From contig JADFIR010000014.1 of the NCBI GenBank assembly GCA_022566535.1, forward strand, positions 1-64,000: DNA of 64,000 nt. Reading direction: 5' to 3'. Under the pieces are notes generated by a model, which saw only the letters and a list, made by a program, of their open reading frames with translations, did no database searches and was not told the origin of the DNA. The translations under genes were made by a program, and so were the position numbers. The DNA comes from Planctomycetota bacterium. GTDB lineage: Bacteria > Planctomycetota > Phycisphaerae > Phycisphaerales > SM1A02. The stretch's first letter is position 1. The number at the start of each line of letters is the position of its first letter. This document shows, piece by piece, positions 1-6,962 of this stretch.

Positions 1-398
1 GTCCCGGCGACTTCACCGGCCCTCTAGGCGTGCCCGACTGCACCGTCGATGCGTTCGATCAGGCACGCTTGCTGGCGTGCTGGGGCATGCCCTGCGGCGA
101 TCTGACCGGCGACTGCACCACCGATCCCTTCGATCTGGCGAGACTGCTGAACAACTGGGGCGCCTGCCCGCTAGCCCCCCTCTGTGGCCCCGGCCCGGAG
201 TTGACCTGCGACGAGTGCGCTCAAGGCGGCGGAGGTGGCGACGGCGGTCCGGATTCAAGCCCATCGCTCACCGCGGCGCTCGATGAGATGGGATTCGACA
301 GCGTCGACGAATACCAGGACTGGCTGATCGACGCAAGCGACTCCGAAGCCTTCGCGTCCGCGTCTCTGCTGCTGGCGATTCTGGAGGGGCAGCCATAG
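1..398 (+). CDS. C-terminal end of a secreted dockerin-repeat protein (5' partial)
   Basis: The reading frame is open to the left edge (codons from base 3) and stops with TAG at 396-398, so only the C-terminus is present. It shows two dockerin-like calcium loops: an incomplete one starting GDFTGP and ending FDQARLLACWG, then GDLTGDCTTDPFDLARLLNNWG split over residues after the first. The spacing GDxxGD...D.FD...LL..WG matches the dockerin type I-like repeats that end many planctomycete secreted proteins. A Gly/Pro/Cys linker and an acidic tail of about 50 residues follow. The catalytic or binding part lies outside the window, so the function is unknown. A strong terminator follows 42 bases later. 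Confidence 0.75.
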   Translation, partial: PGDFTGPLGVPDCTVDAFDQARLLACWGMPCGDLTGDCTTDPFDLARLLNNWGACPLAPLCGPGPELTCDECAQGGGGGDGGPDSSPSLTAALDEMGFDSVDEYQDWLIDASDSEAFASASLLLAILEGQP

Positions 399-413
399 GA
401 GAAGAAGAAGTGG

Positions 414-436
414 TGAGTGATGAGTGATGAGTGATG
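414..436. repeat. Tandem heptamer TGAGTGA, three copies
   Basis: Three perfect copies of TGAGTGA lie end to end at 414-434, followed by TG. They sit between the dockerin-protein stop codon and its terminator. Similar heptamer arrays occur at 843-870, 9799-9833 and 54025-54071. Confidence 0.8.
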
Positions 437-440
437 CGCC

Positions 441-470
441 AAAGCCCAGGGAACGCTTTCCCTGGGCTTT
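441..470 (+). terminator. Rho-independent terminator of the dockerin gene
   Basis: A perfect 11-bp inverted repeat (AAAGCCCAGGG at 441-451, CCCTGGGCTTT at 460-470) encloses an 8-base loop. The arm ends in TTT and continues CTCTTCGTTT. The A-rich start and T-rich end make it potentially bidirectional. Confidence 0.8.
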
Positions 471-842
471 CTCTTCGTTTCGTGCGCGGCACAGCCACGT
501 CTCTGCGCGCAGGGCTGGTTGAGGTCGCGCCGGCGCGCACGAGTTGGTCGAACATAAGGCTCGATGCGCTCCCGAAGCACCGACTTAGCGCGAGATAAGC
601 CGAGATAAGCCTTGGTTAGCCGAAGTTATAGCGCACGCGGCATGGCTGGCGCGCGCCGGGTGGCCCGCACGGTCGCGCTTGCGCGCGCAGGTGCGGTCCA
701 ATCCTCTGTCCCGAGTCGCAATCAATGGTGCGGCGCTGCGGGAAGTGCGCGTTCCAGGTGCTGCGCGCGCCGATTCGGCTGAAGATGTCGCGCGCTGGAT
801 GCGCGCGCCGCGCCACATGACTCTCAGTGAGATCCTCCATCG
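471..842. other. Intergenic stretch without a recognisable gene
   Basis: The terminator at 441-470 and heptamer arrays flank this stretch between the dockerin gene and the amidohydrolase. It contains one 10-base tandem duplication (CGAGATAAGC at 591-600 and 601-610) and several GCGCGC runs. Open frames here are arginine-rich in every reading and show no domain, so I call no gene. Confidence 0.5.
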
Positions 843-870
843 CTGACCCCTGCCTCCTGACTCCTGACCC
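843..870. repeat. Degenerate heptamer array (CTGACCC type), four units
   Basis: Units CTGACCC, CTGCCTC, CTGACTC and CTGACCC follow one another in exact 7-base register. They lie four bases beyond the 3' end of the amidohydrolase gene. The phase is kept while single bases vary, as in decayed short tandem repeats. Confidence 0.7.
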
Positions 871-874
871 CGGC

Positions 875-1993
875 TCACCGATGCAGCGGTTCGAGAAGCT
901 GGTTCGCCGCGTCGTGGTAGAGGCTGCGCAGCAGATCGCCCGGGAGGGCCTTGCCCGCAAGCACGGGAGCGTCCATCTCGCTGTAGCGATCCGGCTGGGT
1001 CATCGCCAGGTCGGGGTCGGCGATGGGGGACGGGCCGTGGTAGTCGGTCTCAAACAGTGATCGCAATGCCCAGTATCGGCTGGCATACAGGTCGAAGGCT
1101 TCCTCGGGCGAGCCGGCCTTGGCCAGGACCTCGTGCCCTGTTTCGCCGCGTGCCAGGTGCTCATCGGCTGTAAGGATGTCCGACCCGAACAGGACTCGTC
1201 CGTTGAACTGCCGAAGGAACGCGGCGAGATCTTCGCGTGTGTGTCTGCTCAGCTCGCGCAGCATCCACTTAGCGGCGCTGGTGTCCAGATACAGGTTGTC
1301 ATGCCGTTGGAGCAGGCCCGCAAGGAAGTCGAGGTTCTCCGGCCAGCCGCCCATGTGTGCGGCAATCCACGGCTGGGTGAAGCGGTCCAAGAGCTCCTCC
1401 AGCGGTTCGTATTGTTGGGCTTTGGTGCCGTAGAGCGAAGCGTCGGCATACTTGGCTGCAAACCAGGTGTCGGGGTCGGCGACGTGAACCATGAAGATCA
1501 TGCCCAGGTCGTGAGCGACCCGCATGGCTTCGAGGCGGTCCGGCGCGTCCAGACGCAGCAGATTCGGATCGCCGACCTCCCGCCCGTAGTCGATTCCCCT
1601 CGGAGCGGCCCAGAACTTGACGATTCGCGCCCCCAAGGCGTGGAATTTCTCGATTCGCTCTATGTACCCCGGCCCGTGGTGGTGGCGGCGGTCCTCGCCG
1701 GTGTAGTTCGGCACGGCGATAAAACGGACCGCGGAGCCGAGAACCTCACGGACCTGCTCGACCTCCTCCAGATGAGTCATGGAGTAGACCAGCCGCACGC
1801 CGTACAACTCGGCAGCTCGCCGGTAGATCGCGGCCGACGCGAGCCCGTTGATGTGGGTGTGAACGTCAATGATCCCAGCCGCCGGCACCGCGAACTTCGC
1901 CGCCTCGGCGGTGTAATCCAGGCCGAGCCGGTTCGCTGGGTGCAACGCAGGCGCGGTCGCAGCAGCGGCGGCAGTTGGTTTGGGTTTGGTCAT
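875..1993 (-). CDS. Amidohydrolase family 2 metal-dependent hydrolase
   Basis: The 372-residue product is a TIM-barrel metal hydrolase of the amidohydrolase-related (Amidohydro_2) family. It shows the N-terminal metal motif DVHTH (His45, His47), MVHVADP (His170), AAHMGGWPEN (His213) and the late aspartate in LFGSD (Asp272). Family members hydrolyse or decarboxylate small cyclic or carboxylated substrates; the substrate here cannot be read. There is no signal peptide, so it is probably cytosolic. I chose the ATG at 1993 because the protein then begins MTKPKP; an upstream ATG at 2041 would add 16 residues. Neither start has a clear Shine-Dalgarno sequence. It stands alone, divergent from mraZ. 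Confidence 0.8.
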   Translation of the reverse strand: MTKPKPTAAAAATAPALHPANRLGLDYTAEAAKFAVPAAGIIDVHTHINGLASAAIYRRAAELYGVRLVYSMTHLEEVEQVREVLGSAVRFIAVPNYTGEDRRHHHGPGYIERIEKFHALGARIVKFWAAPRGIDYGREVGDPNLLRLDAPDRLEAMRVAHDLGMIFMVHVADPDTWFAAKYADASLYGTKAQQYEPLEELLDRFTQPWIAAHMGGWPENLDFLAGLLQRHDNLYLDTSAAKWMLRELSRHTREDLAAFLRQFNGRVLFGSDILTADEHLARGETGHEVLAKAGSPEEAFDLYASRYWALRSLFETDYHGPSPIADPDLAMTQPDRYSEMDAPVLAGKALPGDLLRSLYHDAANQLLEPLHR

Positions 1994-2425
1994 CGGCCGA
2001 TGATAGGCGAAGTCGGGAACCACAGGATTGGGTTGGCGCATGACTGGCTGGTGGGGGGCGCGGCGGGGAATGGGTGCTCGATCGCTTAGCGCGATTGTTC
2101 GGACCCACGGGGCTGGACACCTTGGTCAAAGACGGCCGACCGCTGACTGAGGTGATCTCGGCTTGTCGGGTTTTCCGCTCGTCGCTACAGCGGTCCCCAG
2201 GCGCGGTCGGTCGATGGCAGCGACACTACTTGCCGTTGATGGGTTGGGCGGTCGGCTCTAGATCGGCCCGGTCAGGGCCTGCCTCGATTTGCGGTGGGGA
2301 TTCCGGGAAGAATCTGCATTGAGCCGAAGAATCCGAACTATCTGGATGACATCGAGTTACGGTAATGGCGGAGGCATCTGGACGAGCACGGTGGCAGAAT
2401 GGTGCCCAAAAATGGTAGATTTGGG
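1994..2425. other. Intergenic stretch between amidohydrolase and mraZ
   Basis: I see no supported gene here. Reading frames that cross it lack family features. The right end leads into the mraZ promoter at 2426-2454, and the left end should hold the promoter of the divergent amidohydrolase, which I cannot place. Confidence 0.5.
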
Positions 2426-2454
2426 TTGCCAGGTGGGACGTTGTGGGATATGTT
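2426..2454 (+). promoter_or_regulatory. Sigma-70-like promoter of mraZ
   Basis: TTGCCA at 2426-2431 (five of six bases of the -35 consensus) is followed by a 17-base spacer and TATGTT at 2449-2454 (four of six of the -10 consensus). The spacer itself contains two TGGGA boxes, the kind of element MraZ binds. This gives a leader of roughly 140 bases before the ATG at 2599. Confidence 0.6.
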
Positions 2455-2458
2455 GCGG
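2434..2458 (+). promoter_or_regulatory. MraZ operator: three 10-bp-spaced boxes
   Basis: TGGGA (2434-2438), TGGGA (2444-2448) and TGCGG (2454-2458) are separated by exactly five bases each. This matches the TGGGN repeats with 5-base spacers that E. coli MraZ binds. A further TGGGT (2422-2426) is out of phase. The boxes lie in the promoter spacer and over the -10, so binding should repress mraZ. Confidence 0.65.
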
Positions 2459-2598
2459 CCTGCGTGGAGCGAATGATGCGAGCAGCAGACGGGCAAGCCC
2501 CACCAATCGGTCACGGCACAGGGTCGCACGGCGGCCATCCTCGGGCTGCTGCGTTCTCTGGATTTGAAGATACGTTGCCAAACGTCGGCGATGTCGTG

Positions 2599-3036
2599 AT
2601 GGAGACGGTGCGTTCTTCGCCGTCAAGGGTGCGACCGCGCCCGTTCGTCGGCACATACAGCCACGTGATCGACGACAAACACCGGTTGGTGATTCCGGCA
2701 AGGATTCGTGAATGCCTCGATACGACGGTGCATGGCGAGGGGTTCTACTTGCTGCCGAGGCCTGATGGGGCGCTTTCGCTTTGGCCGGAGCGAACCTATG
2801 AGCAAGAGGCGCGGGAAATCGAACCGTCTCTGGACAGCTCGCCGGAGCAGCTTCGTCAGGCTGAGGAGATTTTTTCTGCGGCGCGGCTTGTCGAGATCGA
2901 CACCACCGGTCGTGTCCTGTTGCCGCATGACATGCTGGCGGCAGTGGGAATCGGCACAAGGGTGGTTGTTCGTGGATTGGGAAACCACCTGCAACTGCGC
3001 GGCGCCGAGAGCGGGCCAAGACCGCGTGAGGAGTAA
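2599..3036 (+). CDS. mraZ: Transcriptional regulator MraZ (SpoVT/AbrB-like)
   Basis: The 145-residue protein has two AbrB-like swapped-hairpin repeats. The first centres on DDKHRLVIPARIR (residues 25-37), the second on DTTGRVLLPHDML (101-113); both carry the conserved DxxxR. MraZ forms rings that bind tandem TGGGN-type boxes and in most bacteria represses the division/cell-wall (dcw) cluster it heads. I chose ATG 2599: it gives the usual family length, while the longer frame from 2443 would start inside the promoter and operator. Unusually, rsmH does not follow. The next gene is csrA on the opposite strand, so this is an orphan mraZ with its operator retained. Confidence 0.88.
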   Translation: METVRSSPSRVRPRPFVGTYSHVIDDKHRLVIPARIRECLDTTVHGEGFYLLPRPDGALSLWPERTYEQEAREIEPSLDSSPEQLRQAEEIFSAARLVEIDTTGRVLLPHDMLAAVGIGTRVVVRGLGNHLQLRGAESGPRPREE

Positions 3037-3562
3037 ACCGCCGGTGAGTAGAATGCGCGCGGCCGGCGCCGTGTACCGACGAGAACGGGACCGAGGAACA
3101 CCGGAGACAGTCTGTGAAGCGGAGATCCACTGATGCACGCTTGGGACATTCGGCTCCGCCTGGATCCGGCGAGTCGCAAAATCACGGCCCCAGACGACCC
3201 GACCGACAGACTCGCCGCGGTGGATGTTCGGTCTCGGGGCGGGTGGCCGTCTCTTGGTGGGGGGATAATCAGGCCGCAGCATCCCGTCGCAACTGCCTCA
3301 TTTGTGGACACTTCGCGCGAGTTGAACGCTCTGCGCAGCGTGCTGGCCGGCCGAAGGGTGGTCGGGTCATGGACGACCCGGATTCGTGGCGGCACCGTAT
3401 CGGCAAGGATCAGGCGATCGGTTTCGCCCCGGGGTACGGCAAGGGTCGTGGACGCCCATGCCATTGTTTCACTCGTCTCCGGTCTCCACCCGCGACCGGA
3501 GGCCTTCCTGCCACGCGGCTCACCGAAGCTGAAGCGTGAGCCGCCAAGTTCCCTTCCTCTTT
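3037..3562. other. Non-coding stretch with several stable hairpins between mraZ and csrA
   Basis: Overlapping frames on both strands give only low-complexity Arg/Pro/Ser-rich translations, and the longest (3133-3606) runs through the terminator, so I call no gene. Perfect inverted repeats are CGGGTC/GACCCG (3363-3380, loop ATGGAC), CTCCGGTC/GACCGGAG (3477-3501) and GCGGCTCAC/GTGAGCCGC (3515-3544). They are followed by a terminator. It could be a long 3' UTR of mraZ or a structured RNA. I found no match to RNase P RNA or tmRNA landmarks. Confidence 0.4.
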
Positions 3563-3594
3563 GCTCGTGGCGTGACCCACCACACGCCACGGGC
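3563..3594 (+). terminator. Rho-independent terminator downstream of mraZ
   Basis: The stem GCTCGTGGCGTG (3563-3574) pairs with CACGCCACGGGC (3583-3594), 12 pairs with one G-U, around loop ACCCACCA. TTTCTT follows directly. It should end transcription from the mraZ side. Confidence 0.75.
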
Positions 3595-3726
3595 TTTCTT
3601 GCGTAGCCGCAACGTTGCCGGCAGGAGACGACCGGGCGGGACGGTCAAAGACCGCAACATGTGATGCCGCTGCGCGCGACATCATGGCCAACAGCGGTGG
3701 CGCGATCCCAACCCCTTGCCCGGGGG

Positions 3727-3951
3727 TCAGGTGGCCTCTCGGGCTGCGGGACGGATGGAACCCACCACTGATGATTTGGCGGCAAGGATTTCGTCGGCGA
3801 TCTCGCGGCGATGCACGTCGATTTCACGGGGAAAGGCGAACGCCAGCCGAACCCGGTCACCCTTGATTGCCGCCACTCGCACCGTTCCGATCGGACTTGC
3901 CGGATTGCCAATGACGACCTCCTCCCCCTCTCGTCTGGTGATCACAAGCAT
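3727..3951 (-). CDS. csrA: Carbon storage regulator CsrA
   Basis: The 74-residue product starts MLVITRREGEEVVIGN, the signature first strand of CsrA, and contains the RNA-binding segment REIDVHRREI near residues 43-52. CsrA dimers bind GGA motifs in mRNA leaders and block or stabilise messages. In bacteria with flagella they often control flagellin or carbon use. ATG 3951 is preceded by a near-perfect ribosome site, AGGAGGT. A longer frame from 3999 adds 16 residues without family support. The protein has a C-terminal tail of about 20 residues beyond the core. It is monocistronic and convergent with mraZ. Confidence 0.93.
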   Translation of the reverse strand: MLVITRREGEEVVIGNPASPIGTVRVAAIKGDRVRLAFAFPREIDVHRREIADEILAAKSSVVGSIRPAAREAT

Positions 3952-3958
3952 GTGTAGG

Positions 3959-3965
3959 ACCTCCT
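3959..3965 (-). promoter_or_regulatory. Strong Shine-Dalgarno of csrA, possible CsrA self-binding site
   Basis: On the minus strand AGGAGGT lies seven bases before the csrA ATG. Strong ribosome sites are rare in this window, so it fixes the start. Its GGA core is the kind of motif CsrA binds, which would permit translational autoregulation; that part is inference. Confidence 0.65.
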
Positions 3966-4128
3966 GCCCAAATGAATGTGCGATCATGCACAATCCCACC
4001 TGGCACTAGGGTACACGAATTCGTCGGTGGCCCAAGCACTTTTTGCCGATTTTATGGTTTTGTTCGGCTAGGCCGGCGGGTTTTTGGGTCGCCCGTCGAT
4101 TCAGCCCACCCCGGGGAGTGCCTTGAGG

Positions 4129-4404
4129 CTACGCGACCGACTGAACGGCCTTGACTTCCGGAACGTACTGCTTGAGGTTTCGTTCGATCCCGCTCTTGAG
4201 CGTCATCGCGCTGGACGGGCAGCCGACACAGTCCCCAAGGAACCGCACGCGGACGATGCCGTCCTCGCTCACATCGACGAGCTCTACATCGCCTCCGTCG
4301 GACTGCACCGCGGGACGTATGAGATCGAGGATCTCCTCCACGTGCTCCCGGACGGATACCGCCGTTCGCTTGGCGGGTTGGGATTGGGGTTGGGTTTCCT
4401 TCAT
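4129..4404 (-). CDS. NifU C-terminal domain (Nfu-type) Fe-S carrier protein
   Basis: The 91-residue protein is essentially one Nfu domain. It has the segment IRPAVQSDGGDVELVDV (residues 29-45) and the cluster-binding pair CVGC (Cys59, Cys62) followed by PSSAMTLKSGIE. Dimers of this fold hold a 4Fe-4S cluster and pass it to target proteins. It lacks the A-type domain of E. coli NfuA and the IscU-like domain of full NifU, as is usual for free-standing Nfu proteins. The first 15 residues are a Gln/Pro-rich tail. It is divergent from the lipoprotein gene at 4501, with no isc or suf genes nearby. Confidence 0.88.
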   Translation of the reverse strand: MKETQPQSQPAKRTAVSVREHVEEILDLIRPAVQSDGGDVELVDVSEDGIVRVRFLGDCVGCPSSAMTLKSGIERNLKQYVPEVKAVQSVA

Positions 4405-4500
4405 CCGCGGCTTCCGGACTGCTTTGGGGCAGATTACCCTAATGCTAGGAGTGTCAGGCGCAGCGGACTAGCGGCTTGGGCGCGATGTACACTGGGACCC

Positions 4501-5940
4501 ATGGACCACCACGACAATCCAGTCATCGGTGGTTGGATGGCGTTGGCGGGCCTGGTCGGGGTGTTGCTGGCGGGCTGTGGCGGCCCGGTCGCGGTTGAAG
4601 ATCCCCTGGCGACCCTACGCCAGACCGAGGTGAGTTCGCGGCAACACTTCCGGGCCATGGAGGTGCTGGACGCGCGCCCCGACGACGGGGCCTATCGGGA
4701 GGCGCTGCATCGAATGATCTGGCGGCCCGGATACACGCCCGCAGCACGCGAGGCTGCGTTCGATCGTCTGGCTGTTGTTGACGAAGAAGGATTGAAACAA
4801 ACCTGCCGGCAGCACCTGCCCCGCCTTGGCGCAAGGGAATGGCTGGAGCGGTTGTGCCAGTTGATCACCGACCGCGGCTGGGCTGATCTGAGCCCGGCGC
4901 TGGTCAGCAGTTGGGCGCGGCCGATCGGTTTCATCGACGACGCGGACCGGCAGGAATACCAGGCGTTGGTTCGTCTACACGGTGAGGAGAATGTGGTCGA
5001 GGTGATCTTCGAGATCCTCATCGAGTCCAACCAGCCATATCAACAAGGTCTGCGCAGCCGCTGTTGGGAATTGCTGCACCGCCTCGGCCATCGCGACCAA
5101 CTTGTCGATCTACTGGCTCGGCACGCTGTTGGCGCAGACGATCCCATGCTGGCCGATCTGCAGGCCGCCGCGATAGAGCTGGGGATCATCCCTCGCAACC
5201 ATGAAGAGATTCTTTGGCTGAGAAAGCTGCGGGAGCCGCAGCGCGCCGAGTTCTGGTCACAGGCGGCGGCGATCGTGCCTGGACTGGCGGATTCGCGGCG
5301 CCGCGAGTTGGAGTTGCGTGATCTGCCGATTCTTGTCGCCGCCTCGTTTCACGATCCCTGGCTGCTGGAAGCTTCCAAGGACGACTTGTACCAGCGGGTC
5401 AGCGGCCACATTCATTCCAGCCGGCTGCACATCGACGCCGACCGGTTCCGAGGGAACCCCGGGACATACGCCCAGCGCCTCCGAGAGCACCGCGATGCAC
5501 TGACGTGGGGAGATCTGGCGGCGATGCTGCTGGCTGTGCGCGCCATGCAAGTGCCCGAGGTGGTGGCGCACCTGTTCGATTACGCCGAACGGGACCGGGA
5601 GGATCGCTCCTGCGAATATGGGGGGGTTCTCACTCTGGACCGGCAGGGGCGATTTGAAATCCTGGAGTTCCCGCCTCGATTTCGTCGGCGCGACACCGAG
5701 TTCATCGCCTCGCAGAAGATGCTCGATGTGGCGTACACAGCCGCGTTTCATTTTCACAACCACGCCCAGCGCCACCGCAACCAGCAGTACGCCGGCCCCC
5801 ACATCGGCGATCTGAACTACGCGGACAACCTTCGTGCCAACTGTTTGGTGTTCACATTCGTCAACCAAGACACGCTGAACGTAGACTTCTACCGTCATAG
5901 CCGGGTGATCGTCGATCTCGGGGAAATCAGACGGCGGTAA
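4501..5940 (+). CDS. Lipoprotein of unknown function
   Basis: The 479-residue product opens with a lipoprotein signal: a hydrophobic stretch (ALAGLVGVLLAGC) ending in the lipobox LAGC near residue 27, so it should be lipidated and envelope-bound. The middle is helical and charged. The C-terminal third contains HFHNHAQRHRNQQYAGP followed by an LVFTFVNQDTLNVDFY stretch and a final VIVDLGEI strand, which looks like a compact domain. I recognise no enzyme family. The ATG at 4501 places the signal peptide at the N-terminus; the frame continues upstream to 4084 but overlaps the nfu gene on the other strand. dapF follows 79 bases later. Confidence 0.75.
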   Translation: MDHHDNPVIGGWMALAGLVGVLLAGCGGPVAVEDPLATLRQTEVSSRQHFRAMEVLDARPDDGAYREALHRMIWRPGYTPAAREAAFDRLAVVDEEGLKQTCRQHLPRLGAREWLERLCQLITDRGWADLSPALVSSWARPIGFIDDADRQEYQALVRLHGEENVVEVIFEILIESNQPYQQGLRSRCWELLHRLGHRDQLVDLLARHAVGADDPMLADLQAAAIELGIIPRNHEEILWLRKLREPQRAEFWSQAAAIVPGLADSRRRELELRDLPILVAASFHDPWLLEASKDDLYQRVSGHIHSSRLHIDADRFRGNPGTYAQRLREHRDALTWGDLAAMLLAVRAMQVPEVVAHLFDYAERDREDRSCEYGGVLTLDRQGRFEILEFPPRFRRRDTEFIASQKMLDVAYTAAFHFHNHAQRHRNQQYAGPHIGDLNYADNLRANCLVFTFVNQDTLNVDFYRHSRVIVDLGEIRRR

Positions 5941-6019
5941 ATCCGTTGATGGCCCCGAGGAAGGTGGGCGGCGCCGAGCGGTGGCCGGAGGCCCGCAAGG
6001 CCTGCTCGCCGGTGGAGCA

Positions 6020-6886
6020 ATGACCGCCATGGTGCGTTTCACGAAGATGCACGGCATCGGCAACGACTACATCTACGTCAACGGGTCCGAAGAATCCGTC
6101 AATGATCCGGCTGCGCTGGCTCGGGCGATGGCCGATCGCCGCCGGGGCATCGGCGCCGACGGCTTGATTCTCATCCAGCCCCCGGAGCCCGGTGTCGATG
6201 CGGCCGTGCGTATGCGCATGTTCAATGCCGACGGAAGCGAATCGGCGATGTGCGGCAACGGCATACGCTGCGTCTGCAAGTACGCCCACGATCACGGGCT
6301 CAGCAAGGCGCAGCCGATGCGCATCCAGACCGGGACAGGCGTGCTGACGTTGGAATACACCATTGGCGGCGATGGCACGGTCGATCAGGTGACGGTGGAT
6401 ATGGGCGAACCGGTCCTCTTGCTTGGGGACGTGCCCGTTGATCGGCGTCATCTCGCCGGCGGGGACGGGCCGATCTACCGCATCAGCGTTGATGAGCAAA
6501 CCTTCGAGGCGGTGTTCGTCTCGATAGGCAATCCGCACGCGGTCATCTACGTCGATGATGCCGAGGTCGTCGATCTCCAACGCCTCGGCCCGAAGCTGGA
6601 AACACATCCGGCCTTCCCGAATCGCATGAACGTGCACTTTGTCCGGGTGGCTGACCCCAACGAGGTTTTTATGCGCACCTGGGAGCGGGGCAGCGGCGCG
6701 ACCCTGGCCTGCGGCTCCGGCGCCTGCGCGGTGTGTGTGGCCGGGTTGATCACCGGCCGGACCGATCGCCGACTGCTCGCGCATCTTCCCGGCGGCGATC
6801 TCGATATCCGCTGGGATGAGCGGACGAATCACGTCTTCATGACCGGCCCCGCCGAGGAAGTATTCACCGGCGACTGGCCCCTGTAA
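6020..6886 (+). CDS. dapF: Diaminopimelate epimerase
   Basis: DapF interconverts LL- and meso-diaminopimelate, the last but one step to lysine and a peptidoglycan precursor, in the cytosol. The 288-residue product has the N-terminal signature FTKMHGIGNDYIYV, the first catalytic cysteine in MFNADGSESAMCGNGIRC (Cys78) and the second in ERGSGATLACGSGACA. Length is typical. I chose ATG 6020, with GGTGGAG just upstream; ATG 6029 (MVRFTKMHG) is a close alternative. Its presence, with lpxB and mltA elsewhere in the window, fits an organism with diaminopimelate-type cell wall. Confidence 0.95.
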   Translation: MTAMVRFTKMHGIGNDYIYVNGSEESVNDPAALARAMADRRRGIGADGLILIQPPEPGVDAAVRMRMFNADGSESAMCGNGIRCVCKYAHDHGLSKAQPMRIQTGTGVLTLEYTIGGDGTVDQVTVDMGEPVLLLGDVPVDRRHLAGGDGPIYRISVDEQTFEAVFVSIGNPHAVIYVDDAEVVDLQRLGPKLETHPAFPNRMNVHFVRVADPNEVFMRTWERGSGATLACGSGACAVCVAGLITGRTDRRLLAHLPGGDLDIRWDERTNHVFMTGPAEEVFTGDWPL

Positions 6887-6962
6887 AGCCGCTGGCAGTG
6901 CCGGCGGGAAACGCTTACTGGGTTTCAACACATCTCGGCTCACCCGGCCGTACCATGTGCTC

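Noticed and set aside
2443-2598. 5' extension of mraZ by 52 codons
   Set aside because: The extension starts within the promoter and MraZ boxes and would exceed the usual family length.
3037-3594. RNase P RNA or tmRNA in the structured stretch
   Set aside because: The conserved landmarks of RNase P RNA (the GAGGAAAGTCC block) and of tmRNA were not found on either strand.
3133-3606. 157-codon plus-strand frame between mraZ and csrA
   Set aside because: It runs through a strong terminator hairpin, has no ribosome site and no domain, and competes with equally long frames in other phases.
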